Below are positions 10,926 through 20,830 of a DNA stretch of 64,000 nucleotides, piece by piece; position 1 is the stretch's first letter, and every line of letters starts with the position of its first letter. Below the pieces are notes generated by a model that saw nothing but the letters and a program-made list of their open reading frames with translations, did no database searches and had not been told where the DNA came from. The stretch lies in contig OZ022245.1 of NCBI GenBank assembly GCA_963978895.1, forward strand, positions 6,013,192 through 6,077,191. The letters are read 5' to 3'. Position numbers and translations under genes: made by a program. This DNA is from Erpobdella octoculata. Its lineage: Eukaryota; Annelida; Clitellata; Hirudinida; Erpobdellidae.

Positions 10926-12131
10926 TATATTTATAAAAAAAAAGGAGTTCGGAGCATTTTTAAGCAATGAAAATTGCCAGTAATATAGATTAATGAAGAT
11001 TCTAGCCCGGCAAGGTCAAAGAGGAAAGTTATAAGTGATTATAAGACAAAGAAAATGTGGACCAGATCCAATGTCAAGGTGAAATGGGTGTGGCCAAGTA
11101 TATTCATTAGTCTCGTTAAATTCCCGCACTTTTTACGCGTCTCCTGATGTAACCAAAGTAAAGACCATAGATATATATCTATGGTAAAGACTCTATAGAC
11201 GCCCGAATTATCGAGATATAAACAAAAATGTAACACGCTCGACGCGGGACTGAAAAAGCCGCGCGCAGAAAATTAGGCTCATCTCAGTTGCGTACGTCTT
11301 CATGCGATTTTTAACTGCGACTGCCTACCTTAAGGCCGGTTAGAAGTAGTTATTTTTCTTTTTACGACCGCCGTGAGACGTAGCGAGAACAGTGAACTTT
11401 TAAAACTTTTTAAGTTAAAAGCCTGCCCTAGTAATGTTTATTATGTAATATGAATTAAAGCAAAAGTCTGGTGCGTTGCATAATAGGCCTGATTTTTTGT
11501 GTAATAAGATGCAGTTATACCAGGTAACCCATTAACACTTACGGTTGCGAAAATCTTTTTCGGAAAATGCAACATCAACTTTCATATTTTTGGTAGTTGT
11601 GACCATTAATGAGTAAATTCTATACTATTTATTTAAAGCTACGAACTTCCATTACCTTTACAGTAATTTGGAAACCATCAGGCGTCTTGGCAGACGTTAT
11701 TCGAAAGCCTTGACCATGTCAATGACCGCCACTCTTGGTTCAGCTTAATAGAAAATTTTCAATCTCATTTTTTTATTATGTCATCTGCTTAAAAATGAGT
11801 TTTCAAAAAGTCAGTATTGTAAAATTTTGTGTAAAAATGTTTTTTCCAGTGTTATTATTGTGAGTACAATTCCAAAACTGCTACGTTTACCCCCATATCG
11901 TAAAATATACAAAATAAATTTGTGTATCTCTCCTGATGTTCTGTCCACAGTATATTGAGAAGAGAAGTTGCTCCACGTTTTACACTCAAAGAAAAATTTT
12001 ATCACTTGGTTGTACTAGTGTCTGACTTAAATTTTGATTTTTAGTGCCACCCTATTAAGTAGTTGCATAAGAGTTCAAAGAATACATGAGTTCAAGTCCA
12101 AATATATCATAGACTATAATTTATAGTGCTA
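10926..12131. other. Repeat-derived intergenic sequence
   Basis: No gene was seen. A 22-bp palindrome (ACCATAGATATA and its complement) lies at about 11163-11184. The segment around 11320-11780 matches, in reverse complement, the segment around 33050-33470, including CATCAGGCGTCTTGGCAGAC and CCATTACCTTTACAGTAA. It is therefore a copy of a dispersed element of unknown type. Confidence 0.6.
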
Positions 12132-12707
12132 CTAGCGGGGTTACCCGGCGTTGCCCGGGGTTTTTAGAGGTTTTTCTAATGTTTGTCTCTCTCGCTCCCG
12201 TTCCCTTCTCCACTTTCCCGTTTTCGTAGCGTTCCCGGTCGCTTTTCCGCTCTCGGTCGTTTTCCAGCTCCCGGTCGCTTTCCCGCTCAGAAGTTTTGTT
12301 ATCGATTTTCTCTCTTGCTCGCGTTTCCTTCCAAGCTTGCTCTCCCGATTCCAGTCGCTTTCCGCGTTCCCGGTCGCTTTACCGTTCTCGGTCGCTTTCC
12401 CGTTCCCGGTCGCTTTCCCGTTCCCGGTCGCTTTCCCGTTCCCGGTCGATTTCCCGTTCCCGGTCGCTTTCCCGTTCCCGGTCGCTTTCCCGTTCCCGGT
12501 CGATTTCCCGTTCCCGGTCGCTTTCCCGTTCCCGGTCGCTTTCCCGTTCCCGGTCGCTTTCCCGTTCCCGCTCACGCTTGCTCTCCCGTTCCCGGTCATG
12601 CTTGCTATCCCATTCCCGGTCACGGTTGCTCTCCCGTTCCCGTTCACGCTCATTTTCTCTTTTACATTCTTTCATAACTTCTGTTAGCCTATAAAACGTA
12701 AAATAGA
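12132..12707 (-). mobile_element. Non-autonomous Helitron with 18-bp minisatellite, minus orientation
   Basis: Read on the minus strand, the element ends in the hairpin CCCCGGGCAACGCCGGGT and CTAG followed by T (plus strand A|CTAG at 12131-12135). Most of the interior, about 12360-12580, is an 18-bp tandem array (TTCCCGGTCGCTTTCCCG). A candidate 5' TC terminus on minus is at 12706-12707. All reading frames through the array stay open because the unit is a multiple of three without stops; these are not genes. Confidence 0.65.
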
Positions 12708-12716
12708 TTTGCTAAG

Positions 12717-13139
12717 ACTATATATATATATGAATGTTTGTGGGTTAGTTTGTCTATTATAGAAACGGGAAAGCGACCCGGAACGGACAGCGAGCGGGAA
12801 CGGAAAAGCAAGCGTGAGCGGGAATGGGAGAGCAAACGTGAGCGGGAACGGGACAGCGACCGGGAACGGGAAAACGACCGGGAGCGGGACAGCGGCCGGG
12901 AACGGGAAAACGACCGGGAGCGGGAAAGCGACCGGGAGCGGGAAAGCGACCGGGAGCGGGAAAGCGACCGGGAGCGGGAAAGCGACCGGGAGCGGGAAAG
13001 CGACCGGCAGCGGGAAAACGACCGAAAACGGGAAAGCGAACAGGAGTGGGAAAGCAGGTGGGAAAGGAAATGGGAGAGAAAGAGACAAACATTAGAAAAA
13101 CCTCTAAAAAACCTGGGCAACGCCGGGTATCTCCGCTAG
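12717..13139 (+). mobile_element. Non-autonomous Helitron with 18-bp minisatellite, plus orientation
   Basis: It begins with a Helitron-like TATATATATATGAATGTTTG segment and contains about fifteen units of GCGACCGGGAGCGGGAAA. It ends with the same tail, hairpin and CTAG|T as the neighbouring copies. It lies head-to-head with the minus-strand copy just upstream. The 5' dinucleotide is not a clean TC. Confidence 0.65.
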
Positions 13140-13221
13140 TATATATATATATATGTATACATAAACACAGACACACATACATGCACATACACTTACATAC
13201 ATACACACATACATACGCACA

Positions 13222-14667
13222 TCTATATATATAAAAGAACATGTCCTGACTGACAGATGACTGACTCATAATCAACGCCGAGCTCAAACGCCTCATCCTA
13301 GGAACGTGAAATTTGGAACTTATATTACTTTTATAGCGTAAACATCCGCTAAGAAAGGATTTTTGAAAATTTTGCTCCTGAGGGGAAAAAACTGGAAAAC
13401 AAACTTTTTTCTAAAACAATGTATATCTCGAAAACCAAAAATGAAGAGATTTTGAAATTTGGTATATAGATTCTTTTTGAAAAATAAAAAGATACGTGTT
13501 TCACCATTTTTTGAAAATTCGGTTTCCCGGACCTCAAATGTGGGCTGGAAAATTGGGTTATTTGGTTTTTAAAGTAGCTTCTACTCAAAAACAGTAAATA
13601 CCACAGATGTAAAAATTATTATTTAGTTTCTTTTCTAAAAATAAAGATATACGTGTTTCACCATTTTTTACAAATTTGGTTTCCCGGACCTCAAATGTGG
13701 GTTGGAAAATTGGGTTATTTGGTTTTTAAAATTTTGTAGCTTCTACTCGAAAACTGTTAATGCTACAAAAGTAAAAATTAGTATTTAGTTTCTACTCTAA
13801 AAATAATGATATACGGGTTTCACAATTTTTTGAAAATTTGGTTTCCAGGACTTCAAATGTGGGGTGGAAAATAGGGTTATTTGGTTTTTAAAGTAACTGC
13901 TACTCAAAAACTGTAGATGCTACAGGAGTAAAAATTAGTATTTGGTTTCGACTCCAAAAATAATGATATACGTGTTTTACCATTTTTTGAAAATTTGGTT
14001 TCCAGGAATTCAAATATGGGGTGGAAAATAGGGTTACTTGGTTTTTAAAGTAACTGCTACTCAAAAACTGTAAATGCTACAAAAGTAAAATTAGTATTTA
14101 GTTTCTACTCTAAAAATAATGATATACGTATTTCACCATTTTTTGAAAATTTGGTTTCCAGGACCTCAAATGTGAAGTGGAAAAAGGGTTATTTGATTTT
14201 AAAATAACTGCTACTCAAAAACTGTAAGTGCTACAGATGTGAAAATTAGTATTTTGAGGTTTTGTGCCGGTTAAAAGTAGATGAGTTCAGTTTATCACCG
14301 GACGGACGGGCCAAGCCGTTATTTTAGGGTCTTCATACGGCCCTGCCCAAACCTTGAATCAAGGTGGGACGGGCCAATATTTTTAACCAAGTATATAGAC
14401 ATTTTAGTGATTTTAGGGTGTTCAGACGGGCCGGGCTAAACCTGAAGTCAAGGTGGGACGGGCCGAAGTTTTTCATCAAGTATATAGAACTTCTAGGCCT
14501 GTAAAAAAGGGGCCGGGCCAGGAATTTTGGTTTTTGAAACGGGCTGGGCCAAGTTGTCGACGGGCCGAGCCGAGACCTAAAAAATTGATCCGTGCAGTAC
14601 TCTACTATGTAAGCACGGTTCAAATTCTCTAATTTCATGCGAGCGAAGCCGCTACGGGCACTGCTAG
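13222..14667 (+). mobile_element. Complete non-autonomous Helitron with internal tandem modules
   Basis: The 5' end is A|TCTATATATATAAAAG followed by a CTGACTGACAGATGACTGACT stretch and 'AATCAACGCCGAGCTCAAACGCC', the well-known start of a widespread animal Helitron family. The 3' end reads GCGAGCGAAGCCGCTACGG, then GCACTGCTAG directly before T. The interior holds five diverged copies of a roughly 160-bp module (GATATACGTGTTTCACCATT near 13489, 13646, 13809, 13966 and 14119). It encodes no Rep/helicase. GGGCCGGGCC-rich sequence fills the distal 300 bp. Confidence 0.85.
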
Positions 14668-14679
14668 TACATATATATA

Positions 14680-14867
14680 TAGTTCCCGCTCGCTCACCCG
14701 CTCCGCTCCGCTCATTTTGTGACGGATTTCAAAATTTTTTTTTTTTTTTGATTTTCATTGACTCTCAAGGTTGTGTGAAAATTTCATTACGATCGGATGA
14801 AGGGTGTAGCAATGCATAAAGGACATTAACATACATAAATACAAACATTCATTTTTATATATATAGA
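14680..14867 (-). mobile_element. Helitron 5' terminal fragment, minus orientation
   Basis: Read on minus, the segment starts TCTATATATATAAAAATGAA with A before TC, the Helitron 5' signature. Its 3' end is not seen; sequence from about 14690 leftward abuts the 3' end of the neighbouring Helitron. Confidence 0.6.
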
Positions 14868-15768
14868 TTAAATAGCATTGCAGGAAGACTGTACAAAACC
14901 ATTAAAAAAATTACCCAACACTGAGGGAAAAAAATTGAAAATCAAAAAAATTTGAGAAAGAACAATTGCAAAAAATGGATTAAAAAAGCTAACAGCAAAA
15001 TACCAACACGTTTTCAGCTTATTCTAAAAAGTCGATAAAAAGGACTGTTGTGTTTCTGAGAGAAAAAAATGAGGGCACACGACGTCGGTCCCCCATGAGT
15101 CTGCCACTGGCTACAACGTACCTTTTCCGGTCATCAGTATATCTGTTTTTCTAGGGGAAAATGTGTATAATGTTCTGAATGTTTTGGAAAAAGTATCTAC
15201 GACTACACCCCACCCGGCTATTTATTAACTATTTTGGGAGGAATCACACAGCATTACGAAGATAAAATTTTTGATTCTACGGGTTTAAAAAAAATATTTA
15301 CTTCCCCCTGTCAGTGCTGGACCCCCCTTTTTCTTTTTGTGTCGAATATTAATTATACTTATTTTATTTCTAGTGATACTGTTTTGTATTTAGTGAAACC
15401 CGATTTAGTATCTTCTGTTTATCGAATATGGTATGGTTTTAAGCGAGCCAATCAGAGCGCATGTAAACTCCCGCATTTATTAATTGGCGTACGTTTCTTG
15501 GTATAGCGACGTTTTTACCGATTAATTCTTGATAAAAAAAAAATTTCATGGATTTAAGTTTAGGTATATCTTTATAGTCTATCAAAATTTGATACACTCG
15601 CGATCGAGATTTAGGTAGATAATTGCGTGTTTACATCAGCCTGTTTAATATTAATTGATATTGATTTTTAGTCGGCAAATCAGATAGGCGGATTGTGTTA
15701 TATAATGCGGCACGCAATTGCAATAGTGTCGGGGCTTGAGCCGAAGCGAAGGGAGGCAGGTGGAGGAG
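14868..15768. other. Intergenic, no gene seen
   Basis: AT-rich sequence with no recognisable coding. A short frame at 15234-15506 shows no known motif. Confidence 0.45.
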
Positions 15769-15998
15769 CGATACCATAGCCTATGAGGATCATCCGAGGC
15801 TGGTTAAATTGCTAGCTGCAGGGGAGGTCGATTTGCCGGTCCTTGTCCAACTTATTGCACTTAATAGTTGGGGGGCTGGAGTGAGTCGAGCCATGTGCCC
15901 ACGAAAGCCTTGTGCTCTCGGTGGCCTCCTTTCCTCAAAGCCAACATAAACACGTCACCAAACACTCAATCATACATACCGTCTAAATTGTCTAATTG
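15769..15998 (+). repeat. Dispersed repeat A, copy 1
   Basis: About 230 bp starting CGATACCATAGCCTATGAGG are repeated in the same orientation at 19819-20041 with scattered differences and small indels. The shared block GGTCGATTTGCCGGTCCTTG is exact. The two copies flank the TIR element at 16176-19271 at some distance. LTR-like use is possible, but no TG/CA ends or primer site were found. Confidence 0.7.
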
Positions 15999-16130
15999 GT
16001 AATCATGTAGAATAGTACCAGAAATTATTTTCGGTGTTTTTAATTATTTTTTTAATATAAAATTAATATAATTAGAAACAGAATAAAATTACCAATCGGA
16101 TGATCCAAATAATTTATTGAAAATATAATT
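15999..16130 (+). repeat. Inverted repeat arm B, left
   Basis: The segment around TAGAATAGTACCAGAAATTA has its reverse complement at about 19680-19817. The match is strong near the repeat A boundary and weaker inward. With the right arm it forms an inverted pair enclosing the 3.1-kb TIR element, suggesting that element inserted into an older palindromic unit. Confidence 0.6.
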
Positions 16131-16631
16131 AAAGAAGAAGTTAATGACAGAAAACCGCCAGGTAGTAGGAAAATCACTGGAGTTAAGCTGGCAGACTCGA
16201 TTAGTATGGGATTACGTAGAGTGAATGTATGGGTGAAGCTAGCAGACTCGGAAACAAAATTAACTTTAAAAAAAAAAAAAACATCGGTAATAAAAGATAC
16301 AGGTCTATTAAGTTATAATATGCACTCAAATTCAATACACCCACAGAAATTCCGAAGAAATCGAGTTGGTTCTAAACGTAAACAATAGATAGCCTGAGGC
16401 GCACGGCGGATGGCATACACAGAGCATTCTATAGCGCTTACTTAAACAGAAATGATTTATTATATCTGAGCTTTCGAACTAACTTGCGTTGAATATTTGA
16501 ATTAAAAATCTAAAGGAACTCAGTAACGATGTACTGGTAAAATAATATTTAATGTGTGACAATATTTTTAAAAATTTTTTATTAAACTGCAAACACTCGT
16601 AAATGTACATATGTATTGATATCAACGATTA

Positions 16632-16980
16632 TGCCGTCATGGTCTTTCTACAAGATTCACAAATATAACATTTTGAATCAAAAGACTTCTGGGACACATT
16701 TTCGCAACTTCTGTGGAACCATTGGTCGCATTTATCGCATGTGATCATGTCCTCCTCCGTGCCGTTGTCCTTAATAAAATTTAACTTGCAGTGGCAGCAC
16801 AATTCAATTGTTTCCTCCATCGGCGCCGGTTTTGACAATTTATCAAAGCAATCCATGGTAGAGAACTTGCCTTCATTAAAGGCAAATTCAATTTTCTGCC
16901 TCAAATCCTTTTGGTGGTACTTGCACGTTGCCGGGTCTTTTCCCAGCGCCAGAGTGACAGCGAATGCTATTGAGAAGGGG
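16632..16980 (-). pseudogene. C-terminal remnant: peptidase-like segment plus PHD finger
   Basis: On the minus strand one frame is open from the array junction to a stop at about 16632. The first part reads SIAFAVTLALGKDPATCKY and then QKDLRQKIEFAFNEGKF. This resembles the end of Ulp1/C48-like cysteine-peptidase domains found in many animal mobile-element proteins ('CG.FAIAFA..L..G.DP......Q..MR.HL..CF..G'). The catalytic Cys lies beyond the truncation. About 30 residues later comes a PHD finger with Cys4-His-Cys3 order: CCHCK, MITCDKCDQWFHRSC, YICESC. It ends KTMTA. The N-terminus is lost where the 194-bp array begins. The PHD call is firm; the peptidase call is moderate. It is probably the tail of the element's own protein. 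Confidence 0.7.
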
Positions 16981-18990
16981 ATGTTTATTAAAAGACCACT
17001 AGTTGATTGTGTGACACTTTAAATGATTTCTTAATAGTGGATAGTTACTGAGATATAGCTGTTGACGTAAGTAGTATTTTTTGCAATTCTACTATATAAC
17101 ATATCAGTGAAATTCGCGTCTTTTCCTGACGACTTATTAAATATTAAACCTAGGGGTGTAATAAAGATTTTTGGATGTTTATTAAAAGACCACTAGATGA
17201 TTGTGTGGCACTTTAAATGGTTGCTTAATAGTTGATAGTTACTGAGATATAGCGGTTGACGTAAGTCGTATTTTTCGCAATTCTACTATATAACATATCA
17301 GTGAAATTCGCGTCTTTTCCTGACGACTTATTAAATATTAAACCTAGGGGTGTAATAAAGATTTTTGGATGTTTATTAAAAGACCACTAGATGATTGTGT
17401 GGCACTTTAAATGGTTGCTTAATAGTTGATAGTTACTGAGATATAGCGGTTGACGTAAGTCGTATTTTTCGCAATTCTACTATATAACATATCAGTGAAA
17501 TTCGCGTCTTTTCCTGACGACTTATTAAATATTAAACCTAGGGGTGTAATAAAGATTTTTGGATGTTTATTAAAAGACCACTAGATGATTGTGTGGCACT
17601 TTAAATGGTTGCTTAATAGTTGATAGTTACTGAGATATAGCGGTTGACGTAAGTCGTATTTTTCGCAATTCTACTATATAACATATCAGTGAAATTCGCG
17701 TCTTTTCCTGACGACTTATTAAATATTAAACCTAGGGGTGTAATAAAGATTTTTGGATGTTTATTAAAAGACCACTAGATGATTGTGTGGCACTTTAAAT
17801 GGTTGCTTAATAGTTGATAGTTACTGAGATATAGCGGTTGACGTAAGTCGTATTTTTCGCAATTCTACTATATAACATATCAGTGAAATTCGCGTCTTTT
17901 CCTGACGACTTATTAAATATTAAACCTAGGGGTGTAATAAAGATTTTTGGATGTTTATTAAAAGACCACTAGATGATTGTGTGGCACTTTAAATGGTTGC
18001 TTAATAGTTGATAGTTACTGAGATATAGCGGTTGACGTAAGTCGTATTTTTCGCAATTCTACTATATAACATATCAGTGAAATTCGCGTCTTTTCCTGAC
18101 GACTTATTAAATATTAAACCTAGGGGTGTAATAAAGATTTTTGGATGTTTATTAAAAGACCACTAGATGATTGTGTGGCACTTTAAATGGTTGCTTAATA
18201 GTTGATAGTTACTGAGATATAGCGGTTGACGTAAGTCGTATTTTTCGCAATTCTACTATATAACATATCAGTGAAATTCGCGTCTTTTCCTGACGACTTA
18301 TTAAATATTAAACCTAGGGGTGTAATAAAGATTTTTGGATGTTTATTAAAAGACCACTAGATGATTGTGTGGCACTTTAAATGGTTGCTTAATAGTTGAT
18401 AGTTACTGAGATATAGCGGTTGACGTAAGTCGTATTTTTCGCAATTCTACTATATAACATATCAGTGAAATTCGCGTCTTTTCCTGACGACTTATTAAAT
18501 ATTAAACCTAGGGGTGTAATAAAGATTTTTGGATGTTTATTAAAAGACCACTAGATGATTGTGTGGCACTTTAAATGGTTGCTTAATAGTTGATAGTTAC
18601 TGAGATATAGCGGTTGACGTAAGTCGTATTTTTCGCAATTCTACTATATAACATATCAGTGAAATTCGCGTCTTTTCCTGACGACTTATTAAATATTAAA
18701 CCTAGGGGTGTAATAAAGATTTTTGGATGTTTATTAAAAGACCACTAGATGATTGTGTGGCACTTTAAATGGTTGCTTAATAGTTGATAGTTACTGAGAT
18801 ATAGCGGTTGACGTAAGTCGTATTTTTCGCAATTCTACTATATAACATATCAGTGAAATTCGCGTCTTTTCCTGACGACTTATTAAATATTAAACCTAGG
18901 GGTGTAATAAAGATTTTTGGATGTTTATTAAAAGACCACTAGATGATTGTGTGGCACTTTAAATGGTTGCTTAATAGTTGATAGTTACTG
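16980..18990. repeat. 194-bp satellite-like tandem array, about 10.4 copies
   Basis: Units start GATGTTTATTAAAAGACCAC at 16980, 17174, 17368, 17562 and onward at a 194-bp step. The first unit differs at a few sites; the rest are essentially identical. Each contains TAGTTACTGAGATATAGCGG, close to TTAGTTACCGAGATATCG repeated in the element at 2670-3947. The last unit breaks off in that motif at the right arm (AGCGCTTTACGTCAGCG). No ORF. Confidence 0.97.
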
Positions 18991-19271
18991 AGATATAGCG
19001 CTTTACGTCAGCGTTATAGAATGCTCTGTGTATGCCATTCGCCGTGCGCCTCAGGCTATCTATTGTTTACGTTTAGAACCAACTCGATTTCTTCGGAATT
19101 TCTGTGGGTGTATTGAATTTGAGTGCATATTATAACTTAATAGACCTGTATCTTTTATTACCGATGTTTTTTTTTTATTAAAGTGAATTTTGTTTCCGAG
19201 TCTGCTAGCTTCACCCATACATTCACTCTACGTAATCCCATACTAATCGAGTCTGCCAGCTTAACTCCAGT

Positions 19272-19818
19272 GGAAAATCTAGGTTCATAAACAGTAAACT
19301 AACTAAAGGCGAAGCGAAATGAAATGTCAAATAAATTAGTTGTCAAATAAATTTATTGTGCGAGTTTTTATAAAACAATTTAAAAAAAATGACTTAATTT
19401 TAAAAAAAGTATGAATTAATTTGTATGCCTTAATTGAAAACTATCGCGTTTAACATTCTATGAAGAACAGTTCGGACTTAAATAAACTTACATTTTTTTT
19501 GTAAATAATGTTATTTTGACTGCGTGAATACTATTTTTTGTGTTACTTTTGCTAATAATTTGTTTTTAAGCGCTGTAAGTATTTCTTGTCGGCGCTATAA
19601 ATAGTAATTTCTGTTTGACTTCGCTATTCATAGTTTTTGTTGCTGTTCTCTTGCGCGTTTCGTGAGTTTTCCGAGAAAATTTTATTATCAAAAATTAATA
19701 AACTGCTTGGATCATTAAATTGGAGTTATTATTGTGATTAAAAATATATAATTATTATTACGGAAAAATAATTAAAAACACCGAAAATAATTTCTGGTAC
19801 TATTCTACATGATTACCG
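19272..19818. other. Right flank of TIR element 2, with inverted repeat arm B right
   Basis: The target duplication GGAAAATC is at 19272-19279. From about 19680 to 19817 the sequence is an imperfect reverse complement of 15999-16130. No gene was seen between. Confidence 0.55.
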
Positions 19819-20041
19819 CGATACCATAGCCTATGAGGAATATGAGGATCATCCGAGGCTGGTTAAATTGCTAGCTGCATGGGGAGGTCGATTTGCCGGT
19901 CCTTGTCCAACTTATTGCACTTATTAGTTGGCGGGCTGGAGTGAGTCGAGCCTTGTGCTTTCGGTGGCCTCCCTGCCTCAAAGCCAACATAAACACGTCA
20001 CCAAACGCTCAAACATACATACCGTCTAAATTGTCTAATTG
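19819..20041 (+). repeat. Dispersed repeat A, copy 2
   Basis: Direct repeat of 15769-15998, with a 10-bp internal duplication (ATGAGGAATATGAGGATC) and loss of about 12 bp around the GTGCCCACGAAAG segment of the first copy. Confidence 0.7.
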
Positions 20042-20239
20042 ACAGATACAGGCGTTAATTAAACCACACACAGGCAATTGTGTCGCAGTCCGGCTGGGTT
20101 TTTTGCTAGAGGGAAAGTCCTGTGCAACTTTTCCGCGTTACCTCCTTCTCTAATTAACATTTCTAGCTTGTTTTTAAGTTAAATAAAGTTCTGCTTAATA
20201 TCTTCTCCAAGTGTTTTTGGTGTCAGCAAGTTTCGGAGG

Positions 20240-20286
20240 CTCGGCGCTGACCCCCCCCCCAAGGTTTTGCTGAAATGACGCCCCTG
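20240..20286. mobile_element. Solitary hAT-family terminus
   Basis: The C-tract and AAGGTTTTGCTGAAATGACG then CCCCTG are the reverse complement of the left end of the hAT element at 8742. No partner end with a matching duplication was found nearby, so its extent is unknown. Confidence 0.55.
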
Positions 20287-20830
20287 ATTTGTATTCACAG
20301 AATTACAAAACTATAAAGGAATTAAAAAAACAAAGATTTGTATGGTTTTCTTGTTCTTTGTGCTGTATGTTTCACAATGCATTTCAGTTCAATCAATCAT
20401 GATTGATAAATGTTTGCAAAACTATCGAAAATGTTCCATGTAGTGAGAACATAGACACACTGATTTTCATATAAATATATAACATATAGACAACATTTGT
20501 TTAACAAACAAAAAAATAATTCCTTATTTTTGGCATGGGAAGAATGATTTGGGCGTATTTTACATCAAAAGATTTTTATTAACTCAAACACCCAAGTATT
20601 TCAAAACTATTTTCAGGTTCAGAAATTTACAGAAAAATAACTATTAAAAACAGAAAACTGGTTCCACACCAGAAAAAAACTATGCAATTGGAAACAAAAA
20701 AGCAATAAATAATACCCAAATAAGAATTTCATTTAAGTGACAATGTTTATTTGAAATTAAAACAAAACCATTCAGTCCATGAACACAAATTCCTATCCGA
20801 TTTGCCACCTGTTAACATACTTCTTCTTTC

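Larger units (their letters stand above)
16176..19271. mobile_element. TIR element 2 carrying a PHD-finger ORF remnant and a satellite array
   Basis: The ends are inverted repeats of about 250 bp starting ACTGGAGTTAAGCTGGCAGA, with an internal GGGTGAAGCTAGCAGACT like that of the element at 2670-3947. The octamer GGAAAATC flanks both ends (16168-16175 and 19272-19279), an exact 8-bp target duplication. Inside, from left to right, are a minus-strand coding remnant (16632-16980), then a 194-bp tandem array to about 18990, then the right arm. An 8-bp duplication occurs in hAT, P, Merlin and some Mutator elements. The ACTGG terminus is not diagnostic to me, so the superfamily is left open. The structure looks like a deletion derivative in which an array replaced most of the gene. 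Confidence 0.85.

Noticed and set aside
12151..13139. Long overlapping frames rich in Arg-Ser dipeptides, looking like SR proteins (the cargo of TNPO3)
   Set aside because: They are translations of an 18-bp tandem repeat that leaves several frames open on both strands. They lie within Helitron copies and have no splice or start context.
16980..18990. Regularly spaced repeats that might be taken for a CRISPR-like array
   Set aside because: The units are contiguous 194-bp tandem copies without unique spacers, in a eukaryotic transposon.
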